Shown: one piece after another, positions 44,309 through 56,640 of the stretch
Numbering within the stretch: position 1 is the stretch's first letter
Layout of the letters: every line of letters starts with the position of its first letter
Translations under genes and position numbers: made by a program
Notes under the pieces: generated by a model
What the model was told of the DNA's origin: nothing
Database searches by the model: none
Seen by the model: only the letters and a program-made list of their open reading frames with translations
Assembly (NCBI GenBank): GCA_023362775.1
Contig: JALMGJ010000013.1
Span: 27,692,274 to 27,756,273 of the forward strand
Length of the DNA: 64,000 nt
Direction of reading: 5' to 3'
Source of the DNA: Charina bottae
Lineage: Eukaryota; Chordata; Lepidosauria; Squamata; Charinaidae

Positions 44309-47300
44309 GCTCCCGCCTTTTAATAAAATGGGTTAGTTGGAAAAGCTGCTTTGCCGGGCACCTCCTGACTTTTGGCTACCCTCCTCCATCCTCTTCCCCA
44401 AGAAACTCGAGCCGCCGCACACTCACAAGGGGAGGAATGAGGCCAGCTGGCTTTGAAGAGGCAATTTTTGTGGAAACGGGTTGCAAAACCCGCCTTCCTG
44501 CCGCAGCCGCCCAGCCCCGCAAACGTCTCTCGGAGAAGACGTGCCGGGCTCCAGACTGCCTGGCTGAGCCAGCAGCCTCTTTCGAAATCCCCAGGGCTTG
44601 GTGGGTGCGTGGCTAGGCCAGGCTGCCGTTCCTGGCGCAGAGGGGCAGGCAGTGCTAACGTGCTCGCGGGCTGGGCCGGCCTCTCCCATCACTGGAAAGG
44701 CAAGGTTTGGGGCTGACCGTTGCACCCTGGACATTCAGCCCAAAGGCCCCTGGCGCAAAATGGGCACATTTTCCTCCTTTCCTTGGAAAAGAAGGGCGCC
44801 CACAAAACTCAAGGCTCCCGGGTTGCCCAGTTCACCAGGGCTCAAAGTCCCAAGGTGAGCAGAGGAAGAGCGGGCAGAATATCACAGAGGTCAGTGCTTC
44901 CGAGCAGGTGCAGAGTGCCTCTGAAGTAAATCCCTGCCCGGACCTCGCTGTCTTCCCTCTTTGGGGACCCTTCAACAAGGCCGCCTGGCGGTCTCTGCGC
45001 AGCACGTCCAGCCCAGGGTCCCTCTCCGAAGGCCTGACCGGCTTTGCAGGACAGCAGGGCCACTTCCCGGAGGGGGCTGGGCCGCGCTGGAGCCTGGAGG
45101 TGACTCATCCATTCTCCGCGTGTTTCTCTGGTTTGCTGGCGGAGGGACGTGACTCAGGAGGACTCCACAGCGAGGGAGCCGGCAAAGGGTTAGCGGCGGC
45201 ATAGGCTGCCCGGGGGTTTTGCTGCCAGGCCCAGAACAAACAGTGAGGTCATTGTGTTGAGAGGCTCAGGTGAGATGTTTACCTGCCAGGGTGGCTGCGG
45301 AGGGAAAACAGCCCAGGGCGAGAGGTGACTCCTCCTCCCTTGCAGGGCTTTGTGATGGCGCACTAAACGGGAGCCCTGTGGGTCAGCCGGCCGGGATCCC
45401 CTTTCCACTAGTTGGGAACAGCGCAAGCCGTTGACCTGCAGAAAGCTCCTCTCCCTGAGCCTGGGAAGAATCCTGTAAGGGGATCTTTCGTTTTGGACCA
45501 GGGGGTCCGTTCCGGTTTGTACGTGGAAGTAGATTCCTGTTCGGCTAACGATGCCGCGGATCCAGAGAGGGGTCTGCCCACCGCATCGCTAGCTGATGCG
45601 CTGCTCTGGCCGGCTTCTCCTGGGGAGAGAGGCCCCTTTCCCTTGGATCTGATCTCTGCGTCCCGCCTGCCTCACCTGAGGATCCAGAAGATAGGCTGGC
45701 GGGGATGCTGGTCCAAGACGGCAACCTGGGGGTGTCTGGGCATGGACACTGGGCATCCGTTCGGTGGCAGGGAGGGCCCTGACTTGGAGGAGAGACGCTG
45801 GCATTGGTCAGGCAGATGCTTGCAGCTTCCAGGTCGGTTATTGCCATCGCTTTTGGGAAGGTAGATCGGAAGGTGATCCCGAAGTCACTGGAAGGCCAAG
45901 CAGGGGCCGGCAGGCGGGCTGGCGAATGGTGCTTCTCACAGGGGCCACCTCACCCTGAAGATGGTGAAATGGGGGTACTGAGGGACATCTGCCTCCGAGC
46001 TGAATTTGGACGCTCAAAGTTTTACCAGCTTTGGCCCACGTTTCCTTCAGGATGCTGCGGGCCACATCGTCTTCCCCAAGCACTCAGCTCTTCCATAGGC
46101 CACTGTTGGCAGTTCCTATCATGGGAACACGCCACCCTGGCATTCCTTCTGCTTTTTCCAGGGGGAGGAGGGACCTAAAATCAGGGCATGTGCCAGGACA
46201 GCAATTCCTCCCTCCTTCCCCAGGGCCAGGTAACTCTCAGGTAGTCCGGCATTTGCACACAAAGCCTCCAGATGGACTTAGATGCGCACCAGTGCCCAGT
46301 GTTTGGGCCTAATACCGAAGTGGGGGAAAGCCACGACTCGGTCAAAGCGGAGTTCAAGGCTGTTCCTGAGGCTGCGAGAAGGAGCAGGGCTGACCCTTTG
46401 CCTGCTCTCCTGGGCGCCTGGCGGAATTCCCTGCCGGCCAGCCCCTCTGAGCATCCGCCCCCTGCCCGGTCCCTGCCAGGGCGGCTTGGAAGGGGAGGCA
46501 TCCAGCATGCAGGAAGTAAGGCTAAAGGGCCACCCATTCTGGATTGCAGGGTGGGGGTGGGGGGTAAGTTGTTTTCTTGGAGGAAATACCGCAGGTGGGA
46601 CCCTTTCGTGTAGAGCGCTCTACCGCCTCCGAAAGGCAGCATTTTGGGTGCTCCAGGAGCGTTCTGCCCACCGTCCTCTCCTTAACCACTGAGATAAACT
46701 CCAGGGACAAGAGAAAGGTGGGCGCCACTGCCCAGGAAGGGGCCTGCAATCGGAAGCGCTGCCCTCCTGCGCTGCTTCCAAACCAGGAAGAAAAAGGCAT
46801 GAGCCACACTGAGGACTGGAAACTTGAGGCCCACCGGCTTGTTGTGTTTGCTTTTGTTCTTTTAGTAAGGGAAGGCTGAAATCTTAGGAATCCCAGGAAT
46901 GAGTCTCTCTCTGTGTGTGTACATGTGTGCATGGATGCGCAATTTGATTCGCACACTCAAAGGGCTTCAGTTCAGCCTGTAACACGGAGCTCCTAAGAAA
47001 ACCTTCCCCTTGGCGGTGCTGATGGGGATGATGGGGCCAGATGTTTTCATCCCAAACTGCTAACGCTGCCAAAGGAGTGTTTGGGTGCAAAAGGGAGGCC
47101 GGGAGAGAAACCAAAGAGCCCCCCCCCCCGCCCCCCGAAGCCGGGTCCTTCGAGCCTCGCAGAGGGAGAAGGCTTGGACAATCGATCGGATTGAATCAGC
47201 TGCTCCGGATGGCTCAGTTACCGGATGTGTGGTGCCTGGGCACAGCCATCCAGGAAGGGACCAGCCCAGCTCCGACTGGTTTTTCAGGAGCGATGAGTAA

Positions 47301-48775
47301 CTCCAGAGAGAGAGAGTCAATAAAGATTACGTGAAAAGTTGCTTAGCCAGCAAAGAGTTGACGTTAGAACAGAGAAACACACTTAGCGCACACGCAGTCG
47401 CACATACGCCGAGCAGCTGAAGGATCCAGACAGGTTTTCCCAATCAAGGGGATTTGCCCCGGGACAGAGTGCGTCTCCGGGACGTAAACTCACTGACACG
47501 GCACACCAAAGTCCATGTAAACCGGTTGTGGGGATTCTGGAAGCCAACGGATGGCTGGCTCCCATCCCTGACGCCTCCCAACTTTTGAAATTAAAAGCCT
47601 TTTGCTTCTGCCCCCCCCCCATAGGAGTTCAGATGCCCCCTAACCCAAAGGGGGTCTCCGTCCTCTGAAAAGTAAACCTGACGTAGGGTCCAGTTCTAAT
47701 TGGAAACCATTCCTAGATGTTAGCATAAGACATGGGTTTGTACCTCATCCAAGACTTGAGTTTTTCTGTGTATAGCGTCTCTTCTAACTGAATGGGATAA
47801 TCCAATTCGAACAGATTCTCAGAGTGGATTCAATTGATTATGTCTTGTAATGTCAGCCAGTGATTTCCACTGGGTTAACCATGGTTTCTAATATGCATCC
47901 TTATCTTAAAGCTTAATAGGATTTCCTAGTTTTTTAGAGTGATGTATTTTACTGTATAATTCATAAGTAATGAATGATACACGGTATTGGAAAACTGCAA
48001 TCTCCATGATATTCAAGAACCCTTTATTTATTGTACAGTACTTTACTATTTGTGTCTTGTTCTTTTATTCTTCTTACATCTCTTTCTTTTTGTTTATAAG
48101 CCTTCTTTAAAATGTTTCATAAACAAACAAACGAAAAGATGCCTCTCTCCATCCACTTTGCCATGTAACTCAGACCCTGATGTGTCACAAGCTAATCAAG
48201 GGCCACCACACATCATTCCAGTGGGCCTGACTAAGCGAGAGAAACTACGTCTCTACTCCGCTCCAAAAAATCCCTAACTTCCCAAACCCCGCTGACCTCT
48301 GAGAAAACCATGGGCTCAATTACTATCAGATGTAACCTATATTAAGCATGGCACAGGACCAAGACCAGATGGTTCTGCTGGCCCAGGGTGTGGGATCCCC
48401 AAGTTGGCATGAAGTCCGGAATGGAGAAGGAAGGAAAGCCACGGGTCTTGAAGAATGTCCCCAGGGGAAGCAGCGCGAGCAGAGACGTTCTCGCGCGATG
48501 CTTGTGGATGCACACTGGCCCACCTGTCTTCAGAGAAGAGTGATAATCGGCTCCGCAAGGGAACCATGCGCTGGCCTAGCATGCGCCTCGGTTTGTGGTG
48601 AGCCACCCAGAGTGACCTCTTTGAGATGGGTGACTGTACCAATCAACTCATCCATCCATCCATCCATCCATCCATCCAATAAGCAACACAGAAACAGTTC
48701 ATTTGAGGTGCCCCATTTTTCTGGGCCAAAAGTCATATTTGGCTTCAATGAAGAGACATACTCCATAAAGCAGAG
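44309..48775. other. Intergenic DNA, no gene recognised
   Basis: Mostly GC-rich unique sequence to about 47650, then AT-rich to 48300. Poly-C near 47122. A (CATC)n array lies at about 48645-48679. No conserved coding segment is visible on either strand. Confidence 0.4.
48645..48679. repeat. (CATC)n microsatellite
   Basis: About eight catc units in a row. Confidence 0.9.
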
Positions 48776-49062
48776 CAGAGCTTTCCAAACTTTTCATGTT
48801 GGCGACACACACTAACGGCAGCGGCGCAGTGGTGGCGGTGCAGCCTGCGGTGTCCTGGTGTGTCGCACGAAAACCCGGAAGCGCTGATGGGGGGAACCGG
48901 AAGAAGCGGCACCCCCGCCAATCAGTATCAGCTTGTTCAATCAGCCGGCGGCGCTGATTGGCAGGGGTGCCGCTTCTTCCGGTTCCCCCCATCAGTGCTT
49001 CCGGGTTTTCGCGCGACACACCAGGTTGACACCACAGGCGACACACACTTTGGAAAGCTATG
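48776..49062. mobile_element. GC-rich non-autonomous hAT element, second copy
   Basis: Same ends as 36680 (cagagctttccaaac and ctttggaaagctatg) and the same cccggaagcgctgatg words, but with a different inserted palindromic core: gaaccggaagaagcggcacc pairs with its inverse near 48975. The flanking 8-mers aagcagag and aaactgtg agree at 5 of 8. Confidence 0.85.
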
Positions 49063-50236
49063 AAACTGTGTTTCAGTTCATTTACATTTGATCAGTAAAA
49101 TGAAGTCACCCTACTGTTCTCTACTCCTCCTTAAACATTTTCCTCCTCGTCACATTGAAAATGCTACATGTTCCACGTTTTGGAAGCCCTTGGGGGCCAA
49201 GGATGAGGTGCGGTCAGCCCCCCCCCCATGGCTTCTGATAGAAATACAGTGTGGGGAAACTTTTGATGGGGCTGGGGGAGTGCTCTTCCTCCTGCCCCCT
49301 TCCTCAAAGCTTGCGCGGGGGGGGCAAATCATGCCTTCTGCAGGGGACAACTGCTTGGAGGGTTTTTGAGATTATGCTGCATTACCCCCACTCCCCCAGC
49401 TTAAAAAAACCCGGTTCGGTGACATGGTGGAGGGGATGAATTCCCAGGGGACGAGCTGCGTCCCCGGCTCTGGACCACAACACCACTCGGTGAGGAATGG
49501 CACTTGGGCTGCCTTCTGCGCAAGCAGCAATTCCCAGCTGCCTGCAGGTCTGCTCTGTGGCCCTGCGTGGGCAAACCCACACACGCCATCAGCATTTTGC
49601 AGTCATGGCTGGATTCACTTCCCTTCTGAAACTGCCTGGGACCCTTTTGGCCTCTGGAGGGAAGGAGGGAGTGAGTCACTGCCCGAAGCAGACGCACAGA
49701 GGGGGATGGGCGTCCTGCGCGCACCTGGACCCCCCAGAAAACTGTTGGGAATCCAGAGACCCGGCCTCTTCCCTCTTCTGCTGCTACTCACGACCATTTA
49801 TTGACCAACAGCATTTGCAGAGGGTCCCAAAACTACATTCTATGGAGGGAATTAGAAATACCGATATACAAATTGAAGCCGTAGAACAACAGTAACTTTG
49901 GGTGCAAAGAATTCAATCAGCGCAGAGGACTCTCCGCAGCACAAAAAATCCTGAAGCATAGGTTTTAAAAAGCCAGATAACAGCTACAAACTTCGTGTTA
50001 TCAACAGATTTAACAGCTGGGGGGCGGGGAGAGGAGGGTAAGTCACCTGCTGCTCAAAATGCCACAATGAACGCAGCAGGTGAGGCTTCCTGGGGGAGAC
50101 GGCATTGCATTTCAGGGGCCACCCCACAAAATGCCAAGCAGGCGTTTGCCACTGTATTTCAGTGTTATCAGGCTCTGGGAAAGTACCTGTTCTGCTAATT
50201 GGGGTGGATGAGTGTTGTAGTCTGAAGCCTGTAGGA
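49063..50236. other. Intergenic DNA, no gene recognised
   Basis: Overlapping short frames, poly-C near 49220 and poly-G near 49317. Nothing conserved. Confidence 0.4.
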
Positions 50237-50439
50237 CAGAGCTTTCCAAACTGTGTGTTGCAACACGTTAGTGTGTTGGCTGCAGTGTCTGGGTGTGTCG
50301 GGGCTGCTGCTGCCTCCAAGCCCTGCCAGGATTCTGCGCAGGTCCTAGTGCCTGCCTTGTGCCCTGCTGTAAGAGTGTGTTGCGAAATGATGCATGTCTA
50401 AAAAGTGTGTCACCAACATGAAAGGTCTGGAAAGCTCTG
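50237..50439. mobile_element. GC-rich hAT family, third copy, with intact TSD
   Basis: Ends cagagctttccaaact and ctggaaagctctg. The identical 8-mer ctgtagga flanks both sides (50229-50236 and 50440-50447). At 203 bp it is shorter and has lost the cccggaagcgctg palindrome. Confidence 0.93.
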
Positions 50440-50447
50440 CTGTAGGA

Positions 50448-52229
50448 GGAACCAGGTTGGATATGGTTGAACTAAGCCATTGGGGCAGGGCATTCTGTGT
50501 GTCCCAGCTGTGATAGAGGCCCAGTTCTTTGAGGACAAGAAAAAGAAGAGCCATCTTGCTGATGGCATCCAATTCTGGAGCTCGGAGGATCCTTTTTTGA
50601 TAGTCTTTTGCCAGGTGGTGACTCCCATCTTCTTCAGGAAGATGTCACCTCCACAAGGAAGTTTATATGATGTTTTCTTTCAACCACAGCTACTGCCTGT
50701 TTTTATCATATGTCCCTTTCTTTGAAAGGGGGGAGCAGGATTCTGACAGGAGAATGTTGCTTTATATTGGTTTTCATTTTTCTTCGCCCCCAAGCACAAA
50801 AGGGCAGTTCGTAGGCTTTTGTGCGCAAGATCCGGTGAAAAGAAAAGTTAGGTCTTTCCTTAAAAAAATGAGGACTAAAGAATACATGTGATTTCTGGGA
50901 AGGAAAGAGCGGGAGAGGCAAGACAGTTCCTCCCCTCCAGGTCCAGAAAGATGTGCCAGGTCGGACCAGGGTGGGTGGGCGTTTTTCGCTTTTCGCAGGG
51001 GCTGGTCTTCTGCCAGGAATCCACTCCCAGGCAGGGAAGGGGGAGGGGGAGGAGGGGAGCAGCAGCTTGGAGCTGGGGGGAATTCCCTGGCAGTCGGGTC
51101 GGATCTGCATGGCAGCCGGCTGGAAATGCTCCCTTTTGCAGAGAGCAGCGCCCAGGAGGATAGGCAGCCTTGCTGTGCACTCGCTGGCTCTGGTGCCAAA
51201 GGAGCGGGGAATGTTTGAAGGGGATTGCCTGACCAGCCTGTCACAATGTGGGCTTGGATGACGCCAGCCAGCCGGGAAGGGAGAAAACTCCCACCAGCTG
51301 GCCCAGCAAGTTCCCACTTGCAGGCTTTTTTTACTTCAGGCTGACCAAAGAGGAAGGAAGTACAGTAGGGGGGGAAGAGGCCTTTTCTGGAAGGGGTGGC
51401 CCCGTTGAGGAATCTTGGCTGGCTTGATCTCATGTGCTGCTGCCCAGCTGTGTGGTGCCCTGCATTACGGTTGCTAGGAGCCCAATCTCGTGGCAGGCAC
51501 GACTCAGACGCTGAAGGAAGCGTTAGGGTAGCTGATCAAAACAAGGAACAAAACAAGAAGCAAAAGCCGTTTGTTTTTGTGCATGGTGCACAAACAGCTC
51601 CTCTCGGTGCAATCCATTTTCAAGCTACTGAGTGAAAATCACAGCCCTGGTTATTTGGGCCACCCGAAGTGGATCTCAGTGCATGAAACGTTCCAGCCAT
51701 GACAGCATGTTTTGGCACAGATTCCTGTGTCATCCAAAGGCCTGCAGATTTGTACCCAGTTTTTGCACGCTGATGAAAGTATACCATTTTTCTTAGTTGC
51801 AAACTTTTACTGTGTACCATAGCCACCAGTTGGAAGTTATAAAAATAAATAAATAAAAGAAACAACATAAAATTAACTGATAACAGGTTCAGGACAGATG
51901 AGTAGAAGCAGAATCCCAACTTTGCCCCAGAGGATCAGAAATATTGGTGGCAGAAGTGAGACCTATCCGTGTTGTCTATTACCGTTAAATAGAACCTCCA
52001 TATTTAGGGGCACTGAGTATGAGATTCTGTAAAGAAACAATGTAGGGGGAGGCCTTTCTATCCTTCCTGTTAGTAGCTGACACTCCTGGAAGCACAAGAG
52101 AGAGAAAAAGTGTGTTGGGCTGATCCAGAAAGACTCTGCATGTGCCTTTTAGATCTGTTTTCAAGGGAGTCTCGAATCACACCATCCAGAATGAACAAGC
52201 CAATACAGCCCTTGGGAACTTTATTGACA
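50448..52229. other. Intergenic DNA, no gene recognised
   Basis: A GC-rich patch at 50930-51300 has long overlapping minus-strand frames without any recognisable family. AT-rich DNA at 51780-51890 ends in aataaataaataaaa. Confidence 0.4.
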
Positions 52230-52332
52230 GCTGTCGATGAAGGTTCTCAGTCATCCAGGTGGAATTGTCTGTGGCTTGAATCATGTCAACTGGATTTCTA
52301 TTTTCTCAGTGGAAACGTTTCGCTCCTTTATT
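52230..52332 (-). mobile_element. Penelope-like element 3' fragment
   Basis: Minus-strand text aaggagcgaaacgtttccac, gaaatccagttgacatgatt and ggatgactgagaaccttcat matches the 3' part of the PLE at 29535-29630. It is truncated inside stem II of the hammerhead-like motif. Confidence 0.88.
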
Positions 52333-55295
52333 GACAGCTGTTTTCTAGCCTGAATGCCTTAAATTTAACAGCTTTCTTACTTGGAAGTGTAACGAATGTT
52401 TACAGTTGCGGAATAGATATGGAAACCTTTGCCAGGGTACTAAGATGGGGATTTCTGTGCCCAGCTGTTGCAGCGCGAGACGCATGCAGAGCCCCTGAAT
52501 GGAGGCACACGGGCATGAGGCTTGCCACTGGTGTCCTAAGCCAGGCTGGCCTTGCGGGGATGTGTTATATATTGAGAAAGATGCCCGAGAAATAATGCTG
52601 TAGGGGTTGCATCACTAAAAATAGGTCAGTGTGTTTGCTGAGGTTTTATTGGCACAACCCCTGGAGTGCCCACTGTCAGACTGCAAGAATTATGTTACCA
52701 ACGCATTGCTTGCTCTGGATCTGATCCTGTTGGGCTGCCAGCACCTGCTCTGATCTATTTTTCCTGTGCCTTCGGCCTCCCTCTCTTTTACTTTGTACGG
52801 GGGTGACTGACAGTGATGTGAGGAACATGGACTGGTTGGTGATGGATGGAAACAAACCAGATAAATTGCAGACTAAATGCCGGTCTTGCTTCTCGTGGCT
52901 TTCCGGGAAGGGACGCCCTGAAGGATTCTGGGAAAAGAGAGGCCCGCCCGCCCGACGGCCAGATGAGCACACGGAGGATTCTGGGAAGAAGAAGGGCCCC
53001 TCCAACAGATGGGAAAGGCGTCCTTTCGCTTCCTCTGCTAATCCCGGCTCACTTCTCATTTCTGCGTGGTTGCACAAGGCCCTCCAAATGACAGAGTGGA
53101 GAACCAGGGGAGGGAATATCCCACAAGCGAGTGTTGACTTCCTCTCCGGATAGTGGGGAAGTTGCTCATGCGCGCAGGAAATTGCGCTTGCCGGGGAGCA
53201 CACGGGTGCGTGATCACCAAAGAACCCGGTCGACTTTCAGTTGCGTAATCGCTCACCTTCAAAACACAACAAACCAGAGGAAAACAGGAGAAGCACATGG
53301 ACTTCTGGCTGCCATCCTCGATTGGGGCCCCCAAAGGGCGCGTCATCCCCCACAGATCCTGTTGTGGGGCAGGGGGGAGGAGTTCGTGGCCTCCCGGGCG
53401 CCTCTGGACCCGGGCAAGGGCTGTTCTGCTGCTGAGAAGGGGCATCGCCGGCTGCCTTTCGCAACTGGTTTGCGACGCCGGGGCTGCCCAAGAATGGGAT
53501 CGGCTGCACGCAAACCCTGCCTTTGGGCATGTCCTGAGGAAGGGCTCCAATTTCCCACCCGGGGGTCTAAGGAGTGACGCGCATAGAAGCCAGGGGGGGC
53601 TTCAATCGCACTGTTGTGGCTGCCATCTTGACCTTTTTGACTGCACTCTGCTGACAGGTCTGAAAGTGGGCATGGCACTGATCTGTTTTGCTTCGAAGCA
53701 AAGGCAGGCCTGGGCAGATTCCCACACCCACTTTAAATCCTATTTCTCTGGGCCTCTGGCCCGAAACATCAAACCCAGGACGTAACCGAGGCGGGGATCT
53801 GCTCCTTTCCCCCGCCGGCACCCAGGGGGCAATTAATGGCCGTCTTGGGTGCAGCGAAGGAGGATGCCCAGGCCCCCCTCGCCTCTCTGTCTTCGCCCTC
53901 CTCCTCCTCCCAGAGCCGCTTCTCACACCCACAGCCGAAGTGCTGGGAAAACACCAGCCCCCCACAGATGGCAGCGTCTGGCCTCTTCGAGACACCCTTG
54001 ACTCATCGGGTCCACTAGCTGCAATTACACAGTGGTGGCTGAGCTGCTTGGGGAACCGTGTTGTTTGGGGAGGAGTGTTTGGGTGGGAAAAAACGTGGGC
54101 AGTGGGGGGGGGGGAGGAAGAGGCAGGCAATGAGACCATGGTTTGCGATAAACCATTTTTTTTAAGAAGCGGTTCCCGTTTTCCACCCCTCCAACGTAGC
54201 CTTGAACCTTGAAGGGCAAAGCAAAAGAAACAGGCGGAGGGAACTTGGGGAAAACAACCGGAAGCAGGGGTGCAGTGGCTTGGGACTTGAGCAATGAAAA
54301 TAAAAAGGGGGGACATGCCATTACTTCTGCCCCAGGAGGGGTCCTGAATTCAGGGCCAACCTGTGGCTGCAGGAAAGCCATCCCATGACTCCAGGACCGG
54401 TGGCCACTCGGAAAGGATGCTGGAAAGCAAACCGAAAACAAAAATGAACACCCAACTTCCAATCGGAGTTTTGCTCAAGGCCCAGTGGAGCTGCCCTCTC
54501 AAAGTTGTGGGTGCAGCCAGGATAAAAGCCACATTTGATTTTATGAAATGGAGTTTATATGATTCTTCTCCTGCCATCCTTTAATAATTTCCTGCTCCTG
54601 TTGCATGAAAAACGACAATTAGGCCACCGCTTCTGGATCTCTAGGGGGTGCACCGAACGCTTTGGAGAACACCCGGGCTCCAGGCTTCTGACGGTGCACC
54701 TCCCTGAACTAAATCAAGATGAAAAACCTGGAAGGATGGGGCCCTTCCTCCACGGAGACTCCAAGATCTGCTGGTCATTAACAGGGGGTGATGCCAGAAT
54801 GCGGCGGTGAAACCGCTGGCTTTCGAAAAGGAAAGACCAGGAATGGAGCCTTGATTCAGAGGGATCCCTACCCCCCCCCCCATGCACCAAGGCCAAGCTA
54901 CATGGAACAAAGGCTGCGGTGGAAGAGGGTGCCCCACAAAGGAATCTGAAGAAAGAAAGCAGGGCCTTAACAGGGCCTGTGAAGCATCTGAAAAGCTGGC
55001 AGGCTGCACTCTTGCCAAGGTGCGCACTCGTGCTGATGGTTCTGGGGAAGCCAAGCCACAGCCTGCAAGCCTTTCGAAAAGCTTCCTACGAAGCGCTTTG
55101 CTCATTCCCCGATTCCAGTGCAAGGTTCTGCAGACTCCCCCGAGTCCCACCCTTGGCTGGTTCCCGATCCCTTCATGTGGACTAGTCCAGGGAGCTCCTC
55201 ACTTGCCACAGAAAGGCCCTCTGCACATGCTCAGAAACACGACTCGCTCTCCCTGGCCACCAGAGTCAGGGCTGAATCCAAGTTCAAGCCATGAA
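52333..55295. other. Intergenic DNA, no gene recognised
   Basis: The frames between 53050 and 54320 are long but overlap on both strands in GC-rich DNA and match no family. Poly-G near 54105 and poly-C near 54871. Confidence 0.4.
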
Positions 55296-55358
55296 AAGTC
55301 ACGTTTCGCCGGCAGCTGTGGCTGGTACCTTCAGAGGCAAGGTGGTCTGAAGATGCCA
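55296..55358 (-). mobile_element. Degenerate Penelope-like hammerhead region
   Basis: The minus strand reads ctgaagg, accagccacagctgccggc, gaaacgt, the same order as at 13690 but with the core changed to CUGAAGG. Old copy. Confidence 0.5.
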
Positions 55359-55658
55359 GTGGAATGTCAGGGTATCTGTTGTCTAGACCACGGTCCCTAA
55401 ATGCTGCCCAACAGAAACTGGCCCTGAAAGCCACACCAGGATCATGAAAAGAACTTGGGAGCCTTTAGCAAGCTGTGGCTTTCCCTGTCTTGAGGTGGTT
55501 TGTTTCGCCAACTTTACTGAAAGTGCAATTTGCAAGAGGCCAGGCCTGCAGGGCTTTATTCCTTATTGTAATTGATTTAACCCACGTTTAGGAATTGACA
55601 CATTTCTCCCGCCCCAACCTTGATTAGATACGTCTGCACCCCACCTTTCTGCCTAGAG

Positions 55659-55765
55659 CAGTCTTTCTCAACCGTGGCAACTTTCAGACTGTGGACTTCA
55701 ACTCCCTGAATTTTGAGAGCCGAAGTCCACCCGTCTGCCTGTTGTCAAGGTTGAGACACACGGAC
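55659..55765. mobile_element. Degenerate hAT-type foldback MITE
   Basis: Begins cagtctttctcaaccgtggc, with an inner arm ggacttcaactccctgaatt and an opposing arm ccgaagtccacccgtc ... caaggttgagac. Both arms are mutated. Confidence 0.65.
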
Positions 55766-55859
55766 GGATGGAGAGATGCACACACACAGAGATTCTGCTT
55801 GGAAGAGAGGGAGGGGTCTTTTTCAGACTAGGCCCACCTTGCAACCCCCCCGCCCCCAC

Positions 55860-56640
55860 ATTTTGGGCCAAAGGGGCTTTTCCACGCACTCTCCCGGCGG
55901 GGATCCTTCTTTGGCGCTCCTCGCCAAGAGCCGCGCTGGGGCTGCTTCCGACGGGTCTGGGGCGAGCAATTCCACCGAGCCCCGGGAGGAGGGAGCCCGA
56001 CTGGGGATTAGCAAGCAGGCCTCCCCTCATTCGACCGCCTGGCGCGGCAGCCCCAGGCTTCCCGGGAGTCGGCGGGCTCCGGGCCGGCGTCTCTGGCGAG
56101 CAGCGAGGCCACCCAGGACCGCGCCCAGCGGAAGGCGGGGGAGCCAAAGGGCGACCCGGCCGCGGCTCGGCGACGGGGCATCGCCGCCTGCTTGCACCAG
56201 CCCCGCCTCCCGCCCTCCGCGGCTTGGACCGGAGCCCCGCAAGGGCGAGCCGGGGAAGGGGCGAGTAGCCCCGCTGGGGAGCCGGCCGCCTCCCCGCGGC
56301 GCCTGGAAGCAGCCCAGCCGGATTGTCGCGAGGGTTGCTGATGGCTGATTAGTAAACCCTGATTAACCGCCTTATGTGACGCGGGCACCGGGTTTATGTT
56401 GACGGCCTTCTGACACACGATGCCATCAGGTCTCACCGAGCGGCTGCTCGCGGCTTCTTCCGGCGGCTCGGAGGGAAAGGACGGGAGAGAACCCGTTGCC
56501 CTTTCGGGCCCGCCTCCTTTCCCCTTCCTTGCCAAGCGAGCTCTTAGCCATGCGCAGAGTTCTGCATAAGAGCCCCCGCCGTCCAGGCGCTCCCTGGTCA
56601 TTCCCCCCCCCCACGGAATCTCGGGAGGAAACGAGGCCGT
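55860..56640. promoter_or_regulatory. Isolated CpG island, no assigned gene
   Basis: About 780 bases of dense CpG and GC, far (more than 5 kb) from the MED29 3' end and 28 kb from ZFP36. The frames inside it are long on both strands but resemble no protein. It could be the promoter of an unrecognised transcript or an orphan island. Confidence 0.45.

Noticed and set aside
53056..54320. Several long overlapping frames
   Set aside because: Both strands are equally open, there is no recognisable domain, and they cross poly-C/G tracts.
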